Counted from the stretch's first letter, positions 28,416 through 37,708 are shown. The stretch: DNA of 64,000 nucleotides from Chromohalobacter sp. 11-W (GCF_029889905.1 NZ_JARANZ010000005.1:124001-188000); one strand, 5' to 3'. Translations and numbers: made by a program. Notes: a model not told the origin generated them from the sequence alone.

Positions 28416-29411
28416 CTAACGCTTGATGGCGCGATATATACGAAACCGCCGATCATCGGCAAGCACCGTAAAGTCACCGAAGGCCTCTTCCAGCAAGCGG
28501 GGATACGGCAGGAAGGCGTTGGCCACCAGGATCAGACTGCCCCCCCGAACCAGCTTGTCGGGCGCCTCGCGTATCAAGCGCGCTGCCGGGCCGTAGTCGA
28601 TGGCACGCTCCTGATGAAAAGGCGGGTTACTGACGATGGCGTCGAATTTTCCCGTCACTTCGCTGTAGACATCGCTCTGCCACGCCTCCCCCGCCAGCCG
28701 ATTGGCTGCGAGTGTGCGACGTGTCGCAGCCACCGCGAAGGCGTTGAGATCCACCGCCGAGACGTTTGCGCCTCGTGCGCCGAGCCAGGCAGCGAGAATA
28801 CCGTCACCACACCCCATATCGAGCAAGTGACGACCCGCCGGGTCGCCGAGGCCACTGGGCAGTGTCTCGAGCAACAAGCGCGTGCCATCATCGAGCTTGC
28901 CATGGCCGAATACGCCGGGATGGCTCGCCACGCTGAGTCCCGCGGCCTCGAACGTGGTCCAGGCCGCCTCCGGCGACAGCGATAACGGTGCCGTGCGCGT
29001 GGCATACAGCGTACAGCGTCGCGCGCTATCCACCTTGCGGCACCCGAGCCCCAGGGCGGCCAGCGATTTGAGCACACGCTTGACGCCCCCTTGATGCTCG
29101 CCGACGACCTGCAGCGGCGTCCCTTCAGGCAACACCGCGCACAACGCCAGCAGCCACCACTCGCCTAGCGCATGCGTCTTGGGCCAGAACAATACGGCAC
29201 CCTCGACCGGCGCTTCCAGCACCGGCGCGAGGCCGTCGTACACCCGGTTCCCACGCGCCCGCCAGGCCTGACAAATCGCTGCATCCGCGCTCCATACGCT
29301 GCCGCCGTTCGTTTCCAGCCATGCATCGCGAGGCGGCGCAACCCACAACCAATCGCGATACTCGTGGGACTGACGGGCAAGCAACTGGCAAGGGGGCGTC
29401 TCCGCACTCAT
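28416..29411 (-). CDS. rsmC: 16S rRNA m2G1207 methyltransferase
   Basis: A 331-residue SAM methyltransferase that modifies G1207 in the small-subunit rRNA. The C-terminal catalytic half shows HLLDMGCGDGILAAWLGARG and the NPPF motif in DAIVSNPPFHQERAIDYG; the N-terminal half is a degenerate copy of the same fold, as in RsmC. The ATG at 29411 overlaps the cmoM stop (ATGA), so both are co-translated. Confidence 0.9.
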   Translation of the reverse strand: MSAETPPCQLLARQSHEYRDWLWVAPPRDAWLETNGGSVWSADAAICQAWRARGNRVYDGLAPVLEAPVEGAVLFWPKTHALGEWWLLALCAVLPEGTPLQVVGEHQGGVKRVLKSLAALGLGCRKVDSARRCTLYATRTAPLSLSPEAAWTTFEAAGLSVASHPGVFGHGKLDDGTRLLLETLPSGLGDPAGRHLLDMGCGDGILAAWLGARGANVSAVDLNAFAVAATRRTLAANRLAGEAWQSDVYSEVTGKFDAIVSNPPFHQERAIDYGPAARLIREAPDKLVRGGSLILVANAFLPYPRLLEEAFGDFTVLADDRRFRIYRAIKR

Positions 29412-30184
29412 GACACGGTCTCCGGTTTGTACAGGGTGTAATGCAGGTAACGCCCCAGGCGCCAGTGCGGTTCCTGCTGGCAATAACGACGCTCGAGTTC
29501 GATGACTTTCTCGAGCTGCTCCGGCGTGGGGTGGCGCTCCAAAAGGTAGTCGTGAAAGATACGTACCCCCGTCACCGCCTCGATCGACAGGCCTTGTGCC
29601 GTACTCCATGCGCGTACCTGGGCATCGGTAAGTGGCGAGATCGGCGTCAGGCGCTGGCGTTTGCCGAGCCCTTCCAGGCGATCATCGAGCGCCTTGTCCA
29701 GGTTGCCCTTGATCACGTTGGAGAACCGCAACGCATCGCGGTTGAAGACCATCAACGACAGATAGCCACCCGGCGCCAGCAGCGTGGCGAGTTGTGTGAA
29801 GGCCGCCTGTGGCGCCGCCAACCACTCCAGAACCGCGTGGCACACGATCAGCCCCCACGGCCCCGGCGCGCGTTCGGGCAGCGTCTGCCAGGTGGCATCG
29901 ACGGGCGTGATGGCCAGATCCCCCACGCCCGCAATGGCACGTTCGCGCATGTCGCGCGAGGGCTCGACCATGGTCACCGCATGACCACGTTGCGCTAGCC
30001 ATATACTCATTTGGCCCAGGCCGGCGCCCACATCCAACGCGGGCCGCCCATCGGTGGGCAATTCGCTCGGCAACACGTGTCCCAGCACCGCCAGACGAAT
30101 CGCACCGCGCGGCGTCCCGTAGAGGCCGCGTTCAAACTTGTCGGCCAAGCCGTCGAAAATCCGGTCGGTGGTGACCAATGGCAT
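29408..30184 (-). CDS. cmoM: tRNA 5-carboxymethoxyuridine methyltransferase
   Basis: A SAM methyltransferase of the CmoM (formerly SmtA) family that methylates cmo5U34 to mcmo5U34 in tRNA. I take the ATG at 30184 (MPLVTTDRIFDGLADKFERG), giving 258 residues, close to the family length; a TTG start at 30241 would add 19 residues. The SAM loop is ALDVGAGLGQMSIWLAQRGH, with VMVEPS-type strand MVEPSRDMRERA and VCHAVLEWLAAP following. It overlaps rsmC by four bases. It completes the pathway of cmoA-cmoB elsewhere in this window. Confidence 0.88.
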   Translation of the reverse strand: MPLVTTDRIFDGLADKFERGLYGTPRGAIRLAVLGHVLPSELPTDGRPALDVGAGLGQMSIWLAQRGHAVTMVEPSRDMRERAIAGVGDLAITPVDATWQTLPERAPGPWGLIVCHAVLEWLAAPQAAFTQLATLLAPGGYLSLMVFNRDALRFSNVIKGNLDKALDDRLEGLGKRQRLTPISPLTDAQVRAWSTAQGLSIEAVTGVRIFHDYLLERHPTPEQLEKVIELERRYCQQEPHWRLGRYLHYTLYKPETVS

Positions 30185-30328
30185 CCCCTGCTCATCCAGT
30201 CCCTCTAAAATGTCGGCAAATGAAGACACTTTTCCGCTCAAAGCCTGGCACTGGAATGTAAAAAAGGAGTAGTCTAGCGTTACTGCCTGTATGCCTCCAG
30301 CCCAGACCAGACGGGGCTTTCACGCACG

Positions 30329-32929
30329 GTGCATGGCGTCGATTCAACACGCATAACGCCACTTGATCGCGCGCCGGCCGGTGGCCGGCGAAATAGCGCC
30401 ATTCCCACGCCTTCGCGTGGATGTCGTAGAGGACACGAGACCTTGGCCCCACATATCTTGCCTCCGTCGCTGACCGAGTTGCTGGAAGTATCAGGCATTG
30501 CACTCACGATTGCCGATGGTGAACAGCCTGGCTGCCCCCTGATATTCGTCAACAAGGGCTTCGAGCAACTCACCGGCTATGATCGCGAGGAAGTGTTGGG
30601 GCGCTCCTGCCGCTTGCTGCAGACGGGCGATGCAGACCCGGAGGCCAACCATCGCCTGCACCGTGCCATCGAAGAACGCACCCCGCTGACGCTGACCCTC
30701 GAAAATCGTCGCAAGGACGGCACCCGTTTCGACAGCGAACTAATGCTGGCCCCACTATACAGTCAGGAGGGACATTGCTACCTGATCAGCGTGCAGCGCG
30801 ATATCAATGAACAACATCGATCTCGCACCCGCTGGCGCATCCAAGGCCGCCTCCTCGAACAGCTCAGTGCCCAGGCACCCGGCGTGCTGTTTCAATATCG
30901 GCAATGGCCCAATAGGCAGGGTAGCTTTCCCTACATCAGTCCCCGGCTAGAAGACTATTGCGGCATCGACCGCGACGCCCTGCAACAAGACGCCGAAACA
31001 TTATTGGCCCGAATCGCCCCAGAGGATCGACAGCAGCTGCGCGACGCGCTCGCATGCTCCGCCACATCGCTGAGACTATGGCAAAGGGCCTTTCGTTATC
31101 ATCATCCCACTCGAGGGCTACGCTGGCTGGAGTGCGCTGCCATGCCCACACGGCTGGCCAACGGAGGCACGCTGTGGCATGGCTATCTAACCGATATCAC
31201 CGCGCGCAAGCTCGCCACGGAACGCATGGCGCTGGCCGAGACGGTTTTCGACAGCACCCATGACGGCATCCTCGTGACCGATGCCGACAAACGCATCATC
31301 GACGTCAATCCCGCCTTCACGCAGTTGACCGGATACAGCGCCGAGGAAGCCTTGGGACGCACTCCCCACTTGCTGTCCTCGGGCAAACACGATGCGCAGT
31401 TCTATACCAGCCTGTTCGCCACCGTGCACCAACAAGGGTACTGGACGGGCGATATCTGGAACGTTCGCAAAGACGGTAGTCAGCTCATCGAAAACGTCAC
31501 CATCTCGGCGATCCACGATATCCACGGCACCATCACGCATTACATTGCCGTGTTTCGCGACATCACCCAGAAACACCTGAAGCAGGCGCGCCTCGAGCGG
31601 CGCGCCATCTATGACCCGCTCACCAGCCTGTTCAATCGCGAGCATTTTGGCGGTGCGCTGGAAAACCTGTTATCCGGGCTTTCCTATACCGGCATCGGGG
31701 TCGCCGTACTATTCATCGACCTCGATGATTTCAAACCGATCAACGATACATACGGCCACGCGGCAGGCGATGAAGCCTTGGTGATCATCGCTCAGCGGCT
31801 AAAGCAGCAAACACGCAGCACAGACCTGGTTGCAAGACTGGGAGGCGACGAATTCGTCATCGCGCTGGCAGGCATGCGTAGTGCAGAAAAAGCTGAAAAG
31901 GTCGCTTTCAAGCTCCTTGATGACCTGATCAGCCCTATCAATCTGCGCAACGAGCATAGCATCACGCTCTCGGCCTCGGTGGGCGTTGCTTATACCGAGG
32001 ATAGCCAATACGCAGCGAACGCGCTGATCGCCGCCGCCGACAGCGCGATGTACGAAGCCAAAGGGCAAGGCAAGAATCGCGTTGCGATGAGCAAGCGCCA
32101 CCCGAGCGATGGGTACGACCTTTACACGCGCTTGCAGAGCGCCCTGGAGCAGGAAGAGTTGGCGCTGTTCTATCAGCCCATCTTGTCGCTGACCGACGAA
32201 CGCATCGTGAGCTTCGAAGCACTGGTGCGCTGGCATCATCCCGAGCAGGGCCTGCTCGCGCCTCACCATTTCATCGACATCGTCAATCACTCCTCACTGG
32301 AGCACGCCTACAGCACCTGGCTCGTCCACCAGGCCGCCCACACCGCGCAACGCTTTCAGGCTTCCAAAATGGCAGTCACCGTTAGCATCAACGTCACACG
32401 TGACCAAGTCGAATCCGGTCAGCTCGCCGAAGACATGGCACAGGCACGCAAGCGCCATGCCCTCGCCTCGCCGTTTCTCAATGTCGAGGTCGTGGAAACT
32501 ACCCAGTTTCATGACATCGACTTGGCCTACAACCAACTCCAGCAGGCACGACGCTTGGGCGCCCAGATCGCCCTGGACGACTTCGGTTCCGGCGTCTCAT
32601 CGCTGACATACGCCAGCCAACTCCCCATCGACATCGTCAAGATCGATCAAGCCGTCATCCGTCATCTCGTCGAGCGCCCGCAGCAACGTCGTTTCGTCGG
32701 TGGCATCATCGATATGGCGCATGCCATGCAACGCATGGTACTCGCCGAGGGCGTCGAAACGGTCGAGCAGCTCGATGTCTTGCGCCAAATGGGCTGCGAC
32801 ATGGTGCAAGGCTTTCTGATCGGCCATCCCATGCCGCGCGATGAACTCGAAGCACACTATCTGGCAAGCAAGGCGCCCCTCCTCTACCCTCTTGCTTTGC
32901 AGGCACAATCAACCCGCCCCGAAGCATGA
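30329..32929 (+). CDS. LOV-like PAS / PAS / PAS / GGDEF / EAL cyclic-di-GMP enzyme
   Basis: Up to 866 residues from a GTG at 30329; a TTG at 30443 (GAGG upstream) would start at the first domain and is the likelier start. Residues about 50-160 look like a LOV photosensor: LIFVNKGFEQLTGY, GRSCRLLQ with Cys94 at the flavin-adduct position, LENRRKDG and a Gln in LISVQRDI. Two further PAS domains span 170-295 and 300-415. The GGDEF motif is intact at 505-509 with an RSTD product-inhibition site at 496-499. The EAL domain keeps FEALVRW (629-635), VETTQ, DDFGSG, KIDQ and EGVET, so both c-di-GMP synthesis and hydrolysis look possible. The protein is soluble. No partner gene is adjacent. Confidence 0.9.
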   Translation: MHGVDSTRITPLDRAPAGGRRNSAIPTPSRGCRRGHETLAPHILPPSLTELLEVSGIALTIADGEQPGCPLIFVNKGFEQLTGYDREEVLGRSCRLLQTGDADPEANHRLHRAIEERTPLTLTLENRRKDGTRFDSELMLAPLYSQEGHCYLISVQRDINEQHRSRTRWRIQGRLLEQLSAQAPGVLFQYRQWPNRQGSFPYISPRLEDYCGIDRDALQQDAETLLARIAPEDRQQLRDALACSATSLRLWQRAFRYHHPTRGLRWLECAAMPTRLANGGTLWHGYLTDITARKLATERMALAETVFDSTHDGILVTDADKRIIDVNPAFTQLTGYSAEEALGRTPHLLSSGKHDAQFYTSLFATVHQQGYWTGDIWNVRKDGSQLIENVTISAIHDIHGTITHYIAVFRDITQKHLKQARLERRAIYDPLTSLFNREHFGGALENLLSGLSYTGIGVAVLFIDLDDFKPINDTYGHAAGDEALVIIAQRLKQQTRSTDLVARLGGDEFVIALAGMRSAEKAEKVAFKLLDDLISPINLRNEHSITLSASVGVAYTEDSQYAANALIAAADSAMYEAKGQGKNRVAMSKRHPSDGYDLYTRLQSALEQEELALFYQPILSLTDERIVSFEALVRWHHPEQGLLAPHHFIDIVNHSSLEHAYSTWLVHQAAHTAQRFQASKMAVTVSINVTRDQVESGQLAEDMAQARKRHALASPFLNVEVVETTQFHDIDLAYNQLQQARRLGAQIALDDFGSGVSSLTYASQLPIDIVKIDQAVIRHLVERPQQRRFVGGIIDMAHAMQRMVLAEGVETVEQLDVLRQMGCDMVQGFLIGHPMPRDELEAHYLASKAPLLYPLALQAQSTRPEA

Positions 32930-32958
32930 CACGGGTTTATCCCTAGCCCGAGGGCGCT

Positions 32959-32964
32959 TATAAT
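32959..32964 (+). promoter_or_regulatory. -10 element upstream of tRNA-Arg
   Basis: TATAAT starts 20 bases before the mature tRNA 5' end. No good -35 is seen at the usual distance. Confidence 0.5.
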
Positions 32965-32978
32965 GCCCACCCCGCCAC

Positions 32979-33055
32979 GCCCCCGTAGCTCAGCTGGATA
33001 GAGCAATCCCCTCCTAAGGGATAGGTCATAGGTTCGAACCCTATCGGGGGCGCCA
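32979..33055 (+). tRNA. tRNA-Arg (anticodon CCT)
   Basis: A 77-base cloverleaf. The acceptor arm GCCCCCG pairs with CGGGGGC, the D arm is GCTC-GAGC, the anticodon arm ATCCC-GGGAT surrounds loop CTCCTAA with anticodon CCT, and the T arm contains GGTTCGAACC. The CCA end is encoded. It reads codon AGG. The DNA behind it looks accessory, and tRNA-Arg(CCT) genes are common integration sites for islands. Confidence 0.96.
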
Positions 33056-33261
33056 CGTCACCCTAGATAGTGCCTGCTTCGCAGCTACTCATCTGCTTAG
33101 TCTGAAGCATGGGTTGTCTCGCAACCCCCGTTCAACCAGGCCGTTGCAGAGGACTGCCCAGCGCCCCGTGCATGTGGGCCATTGCCATCGACCATCATCA
33201 TCCGCTCGCATTCGCCGTCCTGTCACCGCCAGCACCTGGCTCGGGCGCTTTCTGGCAAGAA

Positions 33262-33621
33262 TCAACGACCAGAGTTGGACTCGATGAAGTTATCAACGAC
33301 ATCGCCGGACTCCTGAACCCTTTCACAGAGCTCAGGCGATGGCTGCTGATCGGGGTTCTCGTCCAGGCTTTCTAGCTCCGCGTAGGTGCTCTCGTAATCA
33401 TCTCGCTCCTGAAGTGCCTTGAACTCGTTCTGAAACTCTTCGAGAACCGATTGTGGATCCTCGACACCCTTTAGAAACGCAAGGAAAGAGCCCCGCTTCT
33501 CAATCATTGATGACCGGATGCCATCCCGACTGCACTCGAAGTCAGCGGCGCTGGCAGTTGCCGAGACGAAGGGAGTCGCCATGGCCACGATAACAGTGCC
33601 CAGCGTCCAAAAATTGTTCAT
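33262..33621 (-). CDS. Small secreted protein of unknown function
   Basis: A 119-residue protein with a clear signal peptide (MNNFWTLGTVIVAMATPFVS, cleavage likely after ATASA near residue 25). The mature part is acidic and has two cysteines (one near residue 30, one near residue 99) that could form a disulfide, with a helical Glu-rich stretch between them. An AGGGG ribosome site precedes the ATG. I do not recognise the family. It is isolated, facing tRNA-Arg, at the left end of the accessory region. Confidence 0.65.
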   Translation of the reverse strand: MNNFWTLGTVIVAMATPFVSATASAADFECSRDGIRSSMIEKRGSFLAFLKGVEDPQSVLEEFQNEFKALQERDDYESTYAELESLDENPDQQPSPELCERVQESGDVVDNFIESNSGR

Positions 33622-34275
33622 GTGTCACCCCTGATTGTTAGGAGAACGAAGCCTCTCGAACCTGCATTAGACCACCAACCGATTCGCTGCAATCGATTCC
33701 TACTCAATGCCCGTAGCAATTCACCTATCAACCAGCATAGCGGTAAGCGCCCGCCGAGCGATCAAGCCAACCACTCAAAATCAGTCGATCAGTCCAGGTA
33801 ACGTTCAAGCCCAGCCATACCCAGGCCGCTAGACGAATTAGTGATTCCTGACTAAGCCTGTATAGTCCAGAGTGTTACTCAAATGTATCAATTGGGGTGG
33901 CTGTGGCCCCTCCTAGGGCCGGAACGCATCCGGTTGCGACTTTCGGCGACGGCGCGCGGTCGACTCCCCGCCTGCCTGCGGGCTGATGGGGTCGGTTTTG
34001 ATGCAGCGTTGCAAGCGACGTCAACCTACGCCGTTGCCAGGGCTACAAGGCTACTGGAGGAGATGAAAATGATGCGGAATGTTGCGGTTTTCTCCCTGAC
34101 TGACAAACGACTAGGGGGCTGGAATAGAGCAACGAAATGGGGTGCGGCAAGTCGATGCGGATGATTGTTCCGGTATGCTTTGAAAAGCCGACCGCTTCCG
34201 ACCCAAAGCGGTAATTCTACGTCAGGCAAAGAAACACTAAGCTCGGACTACCCAGAAGCAACGCACAGGGCAATT
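33622..34275. other. 654-base region without a supported gene (island, left part)
   Basis: Several frames are open but none is convincing. A possible promoter on the plus strand is TTAGTG (33838-33843) with TATAGT (33861-33866) at 17-base spacing, pointing toward the MuF-like gene. Short open stretches (for example from 33883) lack ribosome sites and family features. The region before 33840 is AT-richer than the surrounding core genome. Confidence 0.4.
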
Positions 34276-34863
34276 ATGTTTGAATGGAGCAAGAGAGACC
34301 GTAAATCACATGCACCTGAACACCTTGCTAGCCGCGTCCCGACCGTCAAGTTCGATTCTGCGAGGATGACCGATGCCGTGTTGGTAGACCTGAAGGCAAA
34401 CATCCGGCTGCTTCCTGAAGTGGATGCTGACGATTTCGAGGCGATCTATCAGGCGGCGCTCCGAGCGATCTCGGCAGGTGGTGCGCTCCACATCATCTCC
34501 GCCGCCTTGATGGGCATTGACGGCATGACCAAAGGGCGAGCCGCTGATATTTCGCAATCCCTGAACTTAAAAGCCAAGGCGATCATGAACGCTGAGCAAC
34601 AAACTAAGCTTGGGATCAAATATGCGACGTGGTGCTATTCAGGCACACCATGCCGACTGCACCCTAAGCTACCCAGCGGCGAGGAACAGGACGCGGCGCA
34701 TAAGGCGGCCGACGGCAAGCCTTATCTGATCAGCAGAGGCATGTTCCTGAATAGCGAGTGGACATGGCCGGGGCGCCAGGACGGCTGCAAGTGCATCTCA
34801 AAGTCCATGATCCCAGGGCTTGACGGCTATGACGGTGGAAAGCCGAAAGGACTGGTGGAATGA
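34276..34863 (+). CDS. Phage MuF/SPP1-gp7-like protein
   Basis: A 195-residue protein from the ATG at 34276 (MFEWSKRDRKSHAPEH); the frame is open from a TTG at 34165, so the start is uncertain. The C-terminal 80 residues show the layout of phage head-morphogenesis (MuF) domains: WCYSGTPCRLHPKLPSGEEQ, then AAHKAADGKPYLISRGMF, then WPGRQDGCKCISKSMIPG with the late Cys-x-Cys. It is far shorter than a full MuF protein and has no other capsid gene around it. The stop overlaps the next gene by four bases. It may be a prophage remnant or a MuF-domain module in a two-gene cassette. Confidence 0.6.
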   Translation: MFEWSKRDRKSHAPEHLASRVPTVKFDSARMTDAVLVDLKANIRLLPEVDADDFEAIYQAALRAISAGGALHIISAALMGIDGMTKGRAADISQSLNLKAKAIMNAEQQTKLGIKYATWCYSGTPCRLHPKLPSGEEQDAAHKAADGKPYLISRGMFLNSEWTWPGRQDGCKCISKSMIPGLDGYDGGKPKGLVE

Positions 34864-35102
34864 CGCACGTACAAATCGCCGGGCTCGTGTCGGCCATTCT
34901 GGGCACTATCGGCACTGTCATTCTGTTCCTTGCAAGCTATGCCCTGCAGCCGTTCGTAGGAGGTGTTTTGGGAAGCGAGGAGGTGAACAAGCGCAACAAG
35001 GATATCAAGGTAAAAAATGCTAACCGCATCCGGTTTCAACGGATCGGCCTTGCATTTCTATGTGGAAGCTTCTTCATTCAAGCAGTTGTGGTCTTTCTCT
35101 AG
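34860..35102 (+). CDS. Small two-helix membrane protein
   Basis: An 80-residue protein with two transmembrane segments: IAGLVSAILGTIGTVILFLA (about 6-25) and IGLAFLCGSFFIQAVVVFL at the end, with a basic loop (KRNKDIKVKNANRIRF) between them. Its ATG overlaps the stop of the MuF-like gene (ATGA), which argues that it is a real, co-translated gene. No family recognised. Size and coupling would suit a membrane partner, holin-like or immunity protein, but none of these can be shown. Confidence 0.65.
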   Translation: MTHVQIAGLVSAILGTIGTVILFLASYALQPFVGGVLGSEEVNKRNKDIKVKNANRIRFQRIGLAFLCGSFFIQAVVVFL

Positions 35103-35216
35103 TGAACGGCGGCACTTGGCTGTTAGTTGCGTGCGCTTTCCTTCAGAGAGTGCATCCCCGTATTATATGTGATATCTGTATGTGGTTTATGATGCGAAGC
35201 ATATGGGGGTTGAGAA

Positions 35217-36164
35217 ATGCCAGTTCTTCACAAATTCATGAGCATGGATATTTTTGAAAGCTTCTGCTGCGATCCTTGTTTTAGAATTACGCCTAGCTGG
35301 GACCAGAACGATGAGGAAGAGTTTTGCATTGACGAAACACCCGCATTAAAAGAAGCTGAAATTCATTTTGGTGGTGATGCGCGGGAAAGACTAAAGAAGT
35401 ACATGGACTTTCATGGCGTCGTCTCTCTTTGTAATGACTTGATGTCATCACATATGTGGGATAGATACGCCGACAACCAAAAAGGCATCGCTATTTCTGT
35501 CGAAGTCCCCGAGGATGATCCTTTTTCGCTTTTTGTGAATTCATCTTCTCCAGGATTTTCATTAAGTTTTGATCGAGGCTTTTTATATTCACCTGTAGAT
35601 TATACAGACACCCCCTCAATAGAACTCAATAATTTCCACCCAGAAACCTTTCTTAAGTACCATCTAACAAAAAAGAAGGAGGAGTGGAAAATAGAGGACG
35701 AGAGTCGAATCATACTACCATTCGATTTCACCTCTAGAATACTAGCTAATGAATCCGGGGTTGAAAAAATAAACATAGTCCTCTCAAGGTACGGCTTACC
35801 TCCCGTCAGCATCAATAATAACAATGGCGCCTATTTAGAGATAGACGGGGCATTTATTGAATATTTTATTGCATATTCAAAAACGGAGGCCTTGGCAGAT
35901 ATATGGAATGCTGCTAAAAGCCACGATGTAATATTTTTAGCTAGAATTGACACCGGAGTTCCGGGGGTAAATTGCGGAGCTTTACGTAGAGTGACAATAG
36001 GTGAGAATGCCGATGTAGAAAGATTTTTAAGAATCATAGAATCTAGTAGGGATTGCAGTTTTAGTATTTCAGAAAGACTTATCTGCCCTCTAAGTAAGAG
36101 GATTTCTGGTGTATATCAGGCCAAACTTGAAACAGGGATGTTGGAAAAAGTAGAGTCTGAGTAA
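35217..36164 (+). CDS. DUF2971-family protein, AT-rich
   Basis: A 315-residue cytosolic protein. FHGVVSLCNDLMSSHMWDRY and ADNQKGIAISVEV match the core of DUF2971 (MW.rYAdnhkG), and KYHLTKKKEEWKIEDESRII matches its second block. Codon use is AT-rich (by eye near 40% GC) against about 63% around it, a sign of recent transfer. DUF2971 proteins are scattered in accessory regions, and some occur near defence genes; their activity is not known. It follows the MuF-like/membrane gene pair by 114 bases on the same strand. Confidence 0.78.
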   Translation: MPVLHKFMSMDIFESFCCDPCFRITPSWDQNDEEEFCIDETPALKEAEIHFGGDARERLKKYMDFHGVVSLCNDLMSSHMWDRYADNQKGIAISVEVPEDDPFSLFVNSSSPGFSLSFDRGFLYSPVDYTDTPSIELNNFHPETFLKYHLTKKKEEWKIEDESRIILPFDFTSRILANESGVEKINIVLSRYGLPPVSINNNNGAYLEIDGAFIEYFIAYSKTEALADIWNAAKSHDVIFLARIDTGVPGVNCGALRRVTIGENADVERFLRIIESSRDCSFSISERLICPLSKRISGVYQAKLETGMLEKVESE

Positions 36165-36511
36165 TTTTGTATTTTCTCTTACGCTTTCACCCTCATGTTC
36201 GGCTACGCGGCTCTCTAGCCTTAGCATGGCTGCAAGATTGAAGCATTCTGTAAAGTAAACGAAGGTTTCTTTTCAGTGAGGTGGATGTAGCCAGGTAGGG
36301 TAAGCAGCCATATCTAGATCCAGGGGCGCCGACGACAAGGTCCTCTCTTAGCCATAAACGGCCAGTCCTCTCGCGCTGTCACGATTCGGGTAGACCCATG
36401 AGCAGCTAATAAGGCTTCATGGTATATCACTTGGTATAAGCGATATTCATACCTATTTTTATTTTATAAATTAAAAACTTACCTAAAAACATAGAACTCT
36501 ATCGCCCCCAC
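36165..36511. other. 347-base AT-rich region closing the island
   Basis: No gene is supported. The stretch 36440-36490 is very AT-rich and precedes the stop of the oxidoreductase gene on the other strand. GGGGCGCC near 36322 recalls the tRNA-Arg 3' end, but only eight bases agree, so no att site is claimed. No transposase or integrase remnant was recognised. Confidence 0.4.
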
Positions 36512-37708
36512 TTACATACGATCAACGCCAAGCCCAACAGGCTCTTCGAGCCCGACCCAGGCGCCCCCTTGTTTCGATGACGCCAGTGCCAGAGAGATGA
36601 ACCTGAGACCATCGACTCCATCCGTAACGTTGGGCGTGCCTTGTGCCAAGGTCTGAGCTTCGCGCCCTTCTCGTCGCGCCCGGATCTGTTCGGCAAAATC
36701 ACTGTAGAGCTGCGCGAAGGCCTCGAGATAGCCTTCGGGGTGCCCCGGCGGAATGCGTGCAGCCGCCAGCGCCGCCGCCCCTAGGCCGGGGCCATTGCGC
36801 GTGAGAATCCGTGAAGGCTCGCCCAAAGGCGAATGAATAAGTCGGTTAGGCTCTTCCTGTCGCCATTCGAGTCCGCCATGGCTGCCAAAGACTCGAAGTT
36901 TCAAGCCGTTCTCGTTGCCCGGAGCCACTTGGCTCGACCACAGCATGCCCCGCGCGCCGCCCTTGAACCTCATCATCATGTGCACGTTGTCATCGAGGAC
37001 CCGCCCTTCGACGAAGGCGTGAAGATCGGCCGCCAGCGATTCGAGCTCTAGCCCCGTGACGAAGCGGGCTAGATGGTAGGCATGGGTACCGATATCGCCC
37101 AGACAGCCGGCCGGCCCACTGCGTTTGGGGTCGGTACGCCACTCGGCCTGTTTAACGCCGCTCTCTTCCAAGGGTGTGGAAAGCCAGTCCTGGGGATATT
37201 CCACCTGAACCACGCGGATATCGCCCAGTTCTCCGGTCGCCACCATTTCACGAGCCTGGCGCACCAACGAGTAACCGGAATAGTTGTGAGTCAGGCCGAA
37301 AAAGCGTCCGCTTCTCTCGACCAGCTCGGCCAACGCCTGGGCATCTTCCAGGGTAGTAGTCATCGGCTTGTCGCAGATAACGTCGATTCCCGCCTCGAGA
37401 AAGGTTTTCGCCACATCGTAATGGAGATGATTGGGCGTCACGATGGCCACCACATCGATGCCGTCCTCGCGCTGGCTTTCGGCCGTGGCCATGGTGCGAT
37501 AGTCCGGGTAGGCCCGCTCCGGCGATACGTGCAACGCCGCCGCCGAGGCCTGGCTGCGCTCGGCGTTGGAGGCAAAGGCGCCCGCCACGAGCTGGTATTG
37601 ATCGTCGAGCCGGGCCGCGATGCGATGCACGCCACCGATGAAGGCCCCTTCGCCGCCTCCGACCATGCCCAGGCGTAGCCGACGCGTGGCGCTGTTGTGG
37701 TCGCTCAT
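36512..37708 (-). CDS. Gfo/Idh/MocA-family oxidoreductase
   Basis: A 398-residue NAD(P)-dependent sugar or inositol dehydrogenase-like protein. The Rossmann loop is [40 protein letters not shown] and [14 protein letters not shown] (the CDKP variant of the EKP motif) follow, and [17 protein letters not shown] carries the catalytic Asp/His. The start at 37708 has an AAGGAGA ribosome site. It is the last gene of an operon with a sugar isomerase-like gene and an ABC importer, so it probably oxidises the imported sugar or polyol. Substrate unknown. Confidence 0.9.
   Translation of the reverse strand: MSDHNSATRRLRLGMVGGGEGAFIGGVHRIAARLDDQYQLVAGAFASNAERSQASAAALHVSPERAYPDYRTMATAESQREDGIDVVAIVTPNHLHYDVAKTFLEAGIDVICDKPMTTTLEDAQALAELVERSGRFFGLTHNYSGYSLVRQAREMVATGELGDIRVVQVEYPQDWLSTPLEESGVKQAEWRTDPKRSGPAGCLGDIGTHAYHLARFVTGLELESLAADLHAFVEGRVLDDNVHMMMRFKGGARGMLWSSQVAPGNENGLKLRVFGSHGGLEWRQEEPNRLIHSPLGEPSRILTRNGPGLGAAALAAARIPPGHPEGYLEAFAQLYSDFAEQIRARREGREAQTLAQGTPNVTDGVDGLRFISLALASSKQGGAWVGLEEPVGLGVDRM

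Noticed and set aside
33883-34164. A 93-codon open frame before the MuF-like gene
   Set aside because: No ribosome site, no recognisable family, and its frame is broken by no clear homology; more likely non-coding.
33045-36330. Possible attL/attR pair between the tRNA-Arg 3' end and GGGGCGCC near 36322
   Set aside because: Only eight bases agree and no integrase gene is present; too short to call an attachment site.
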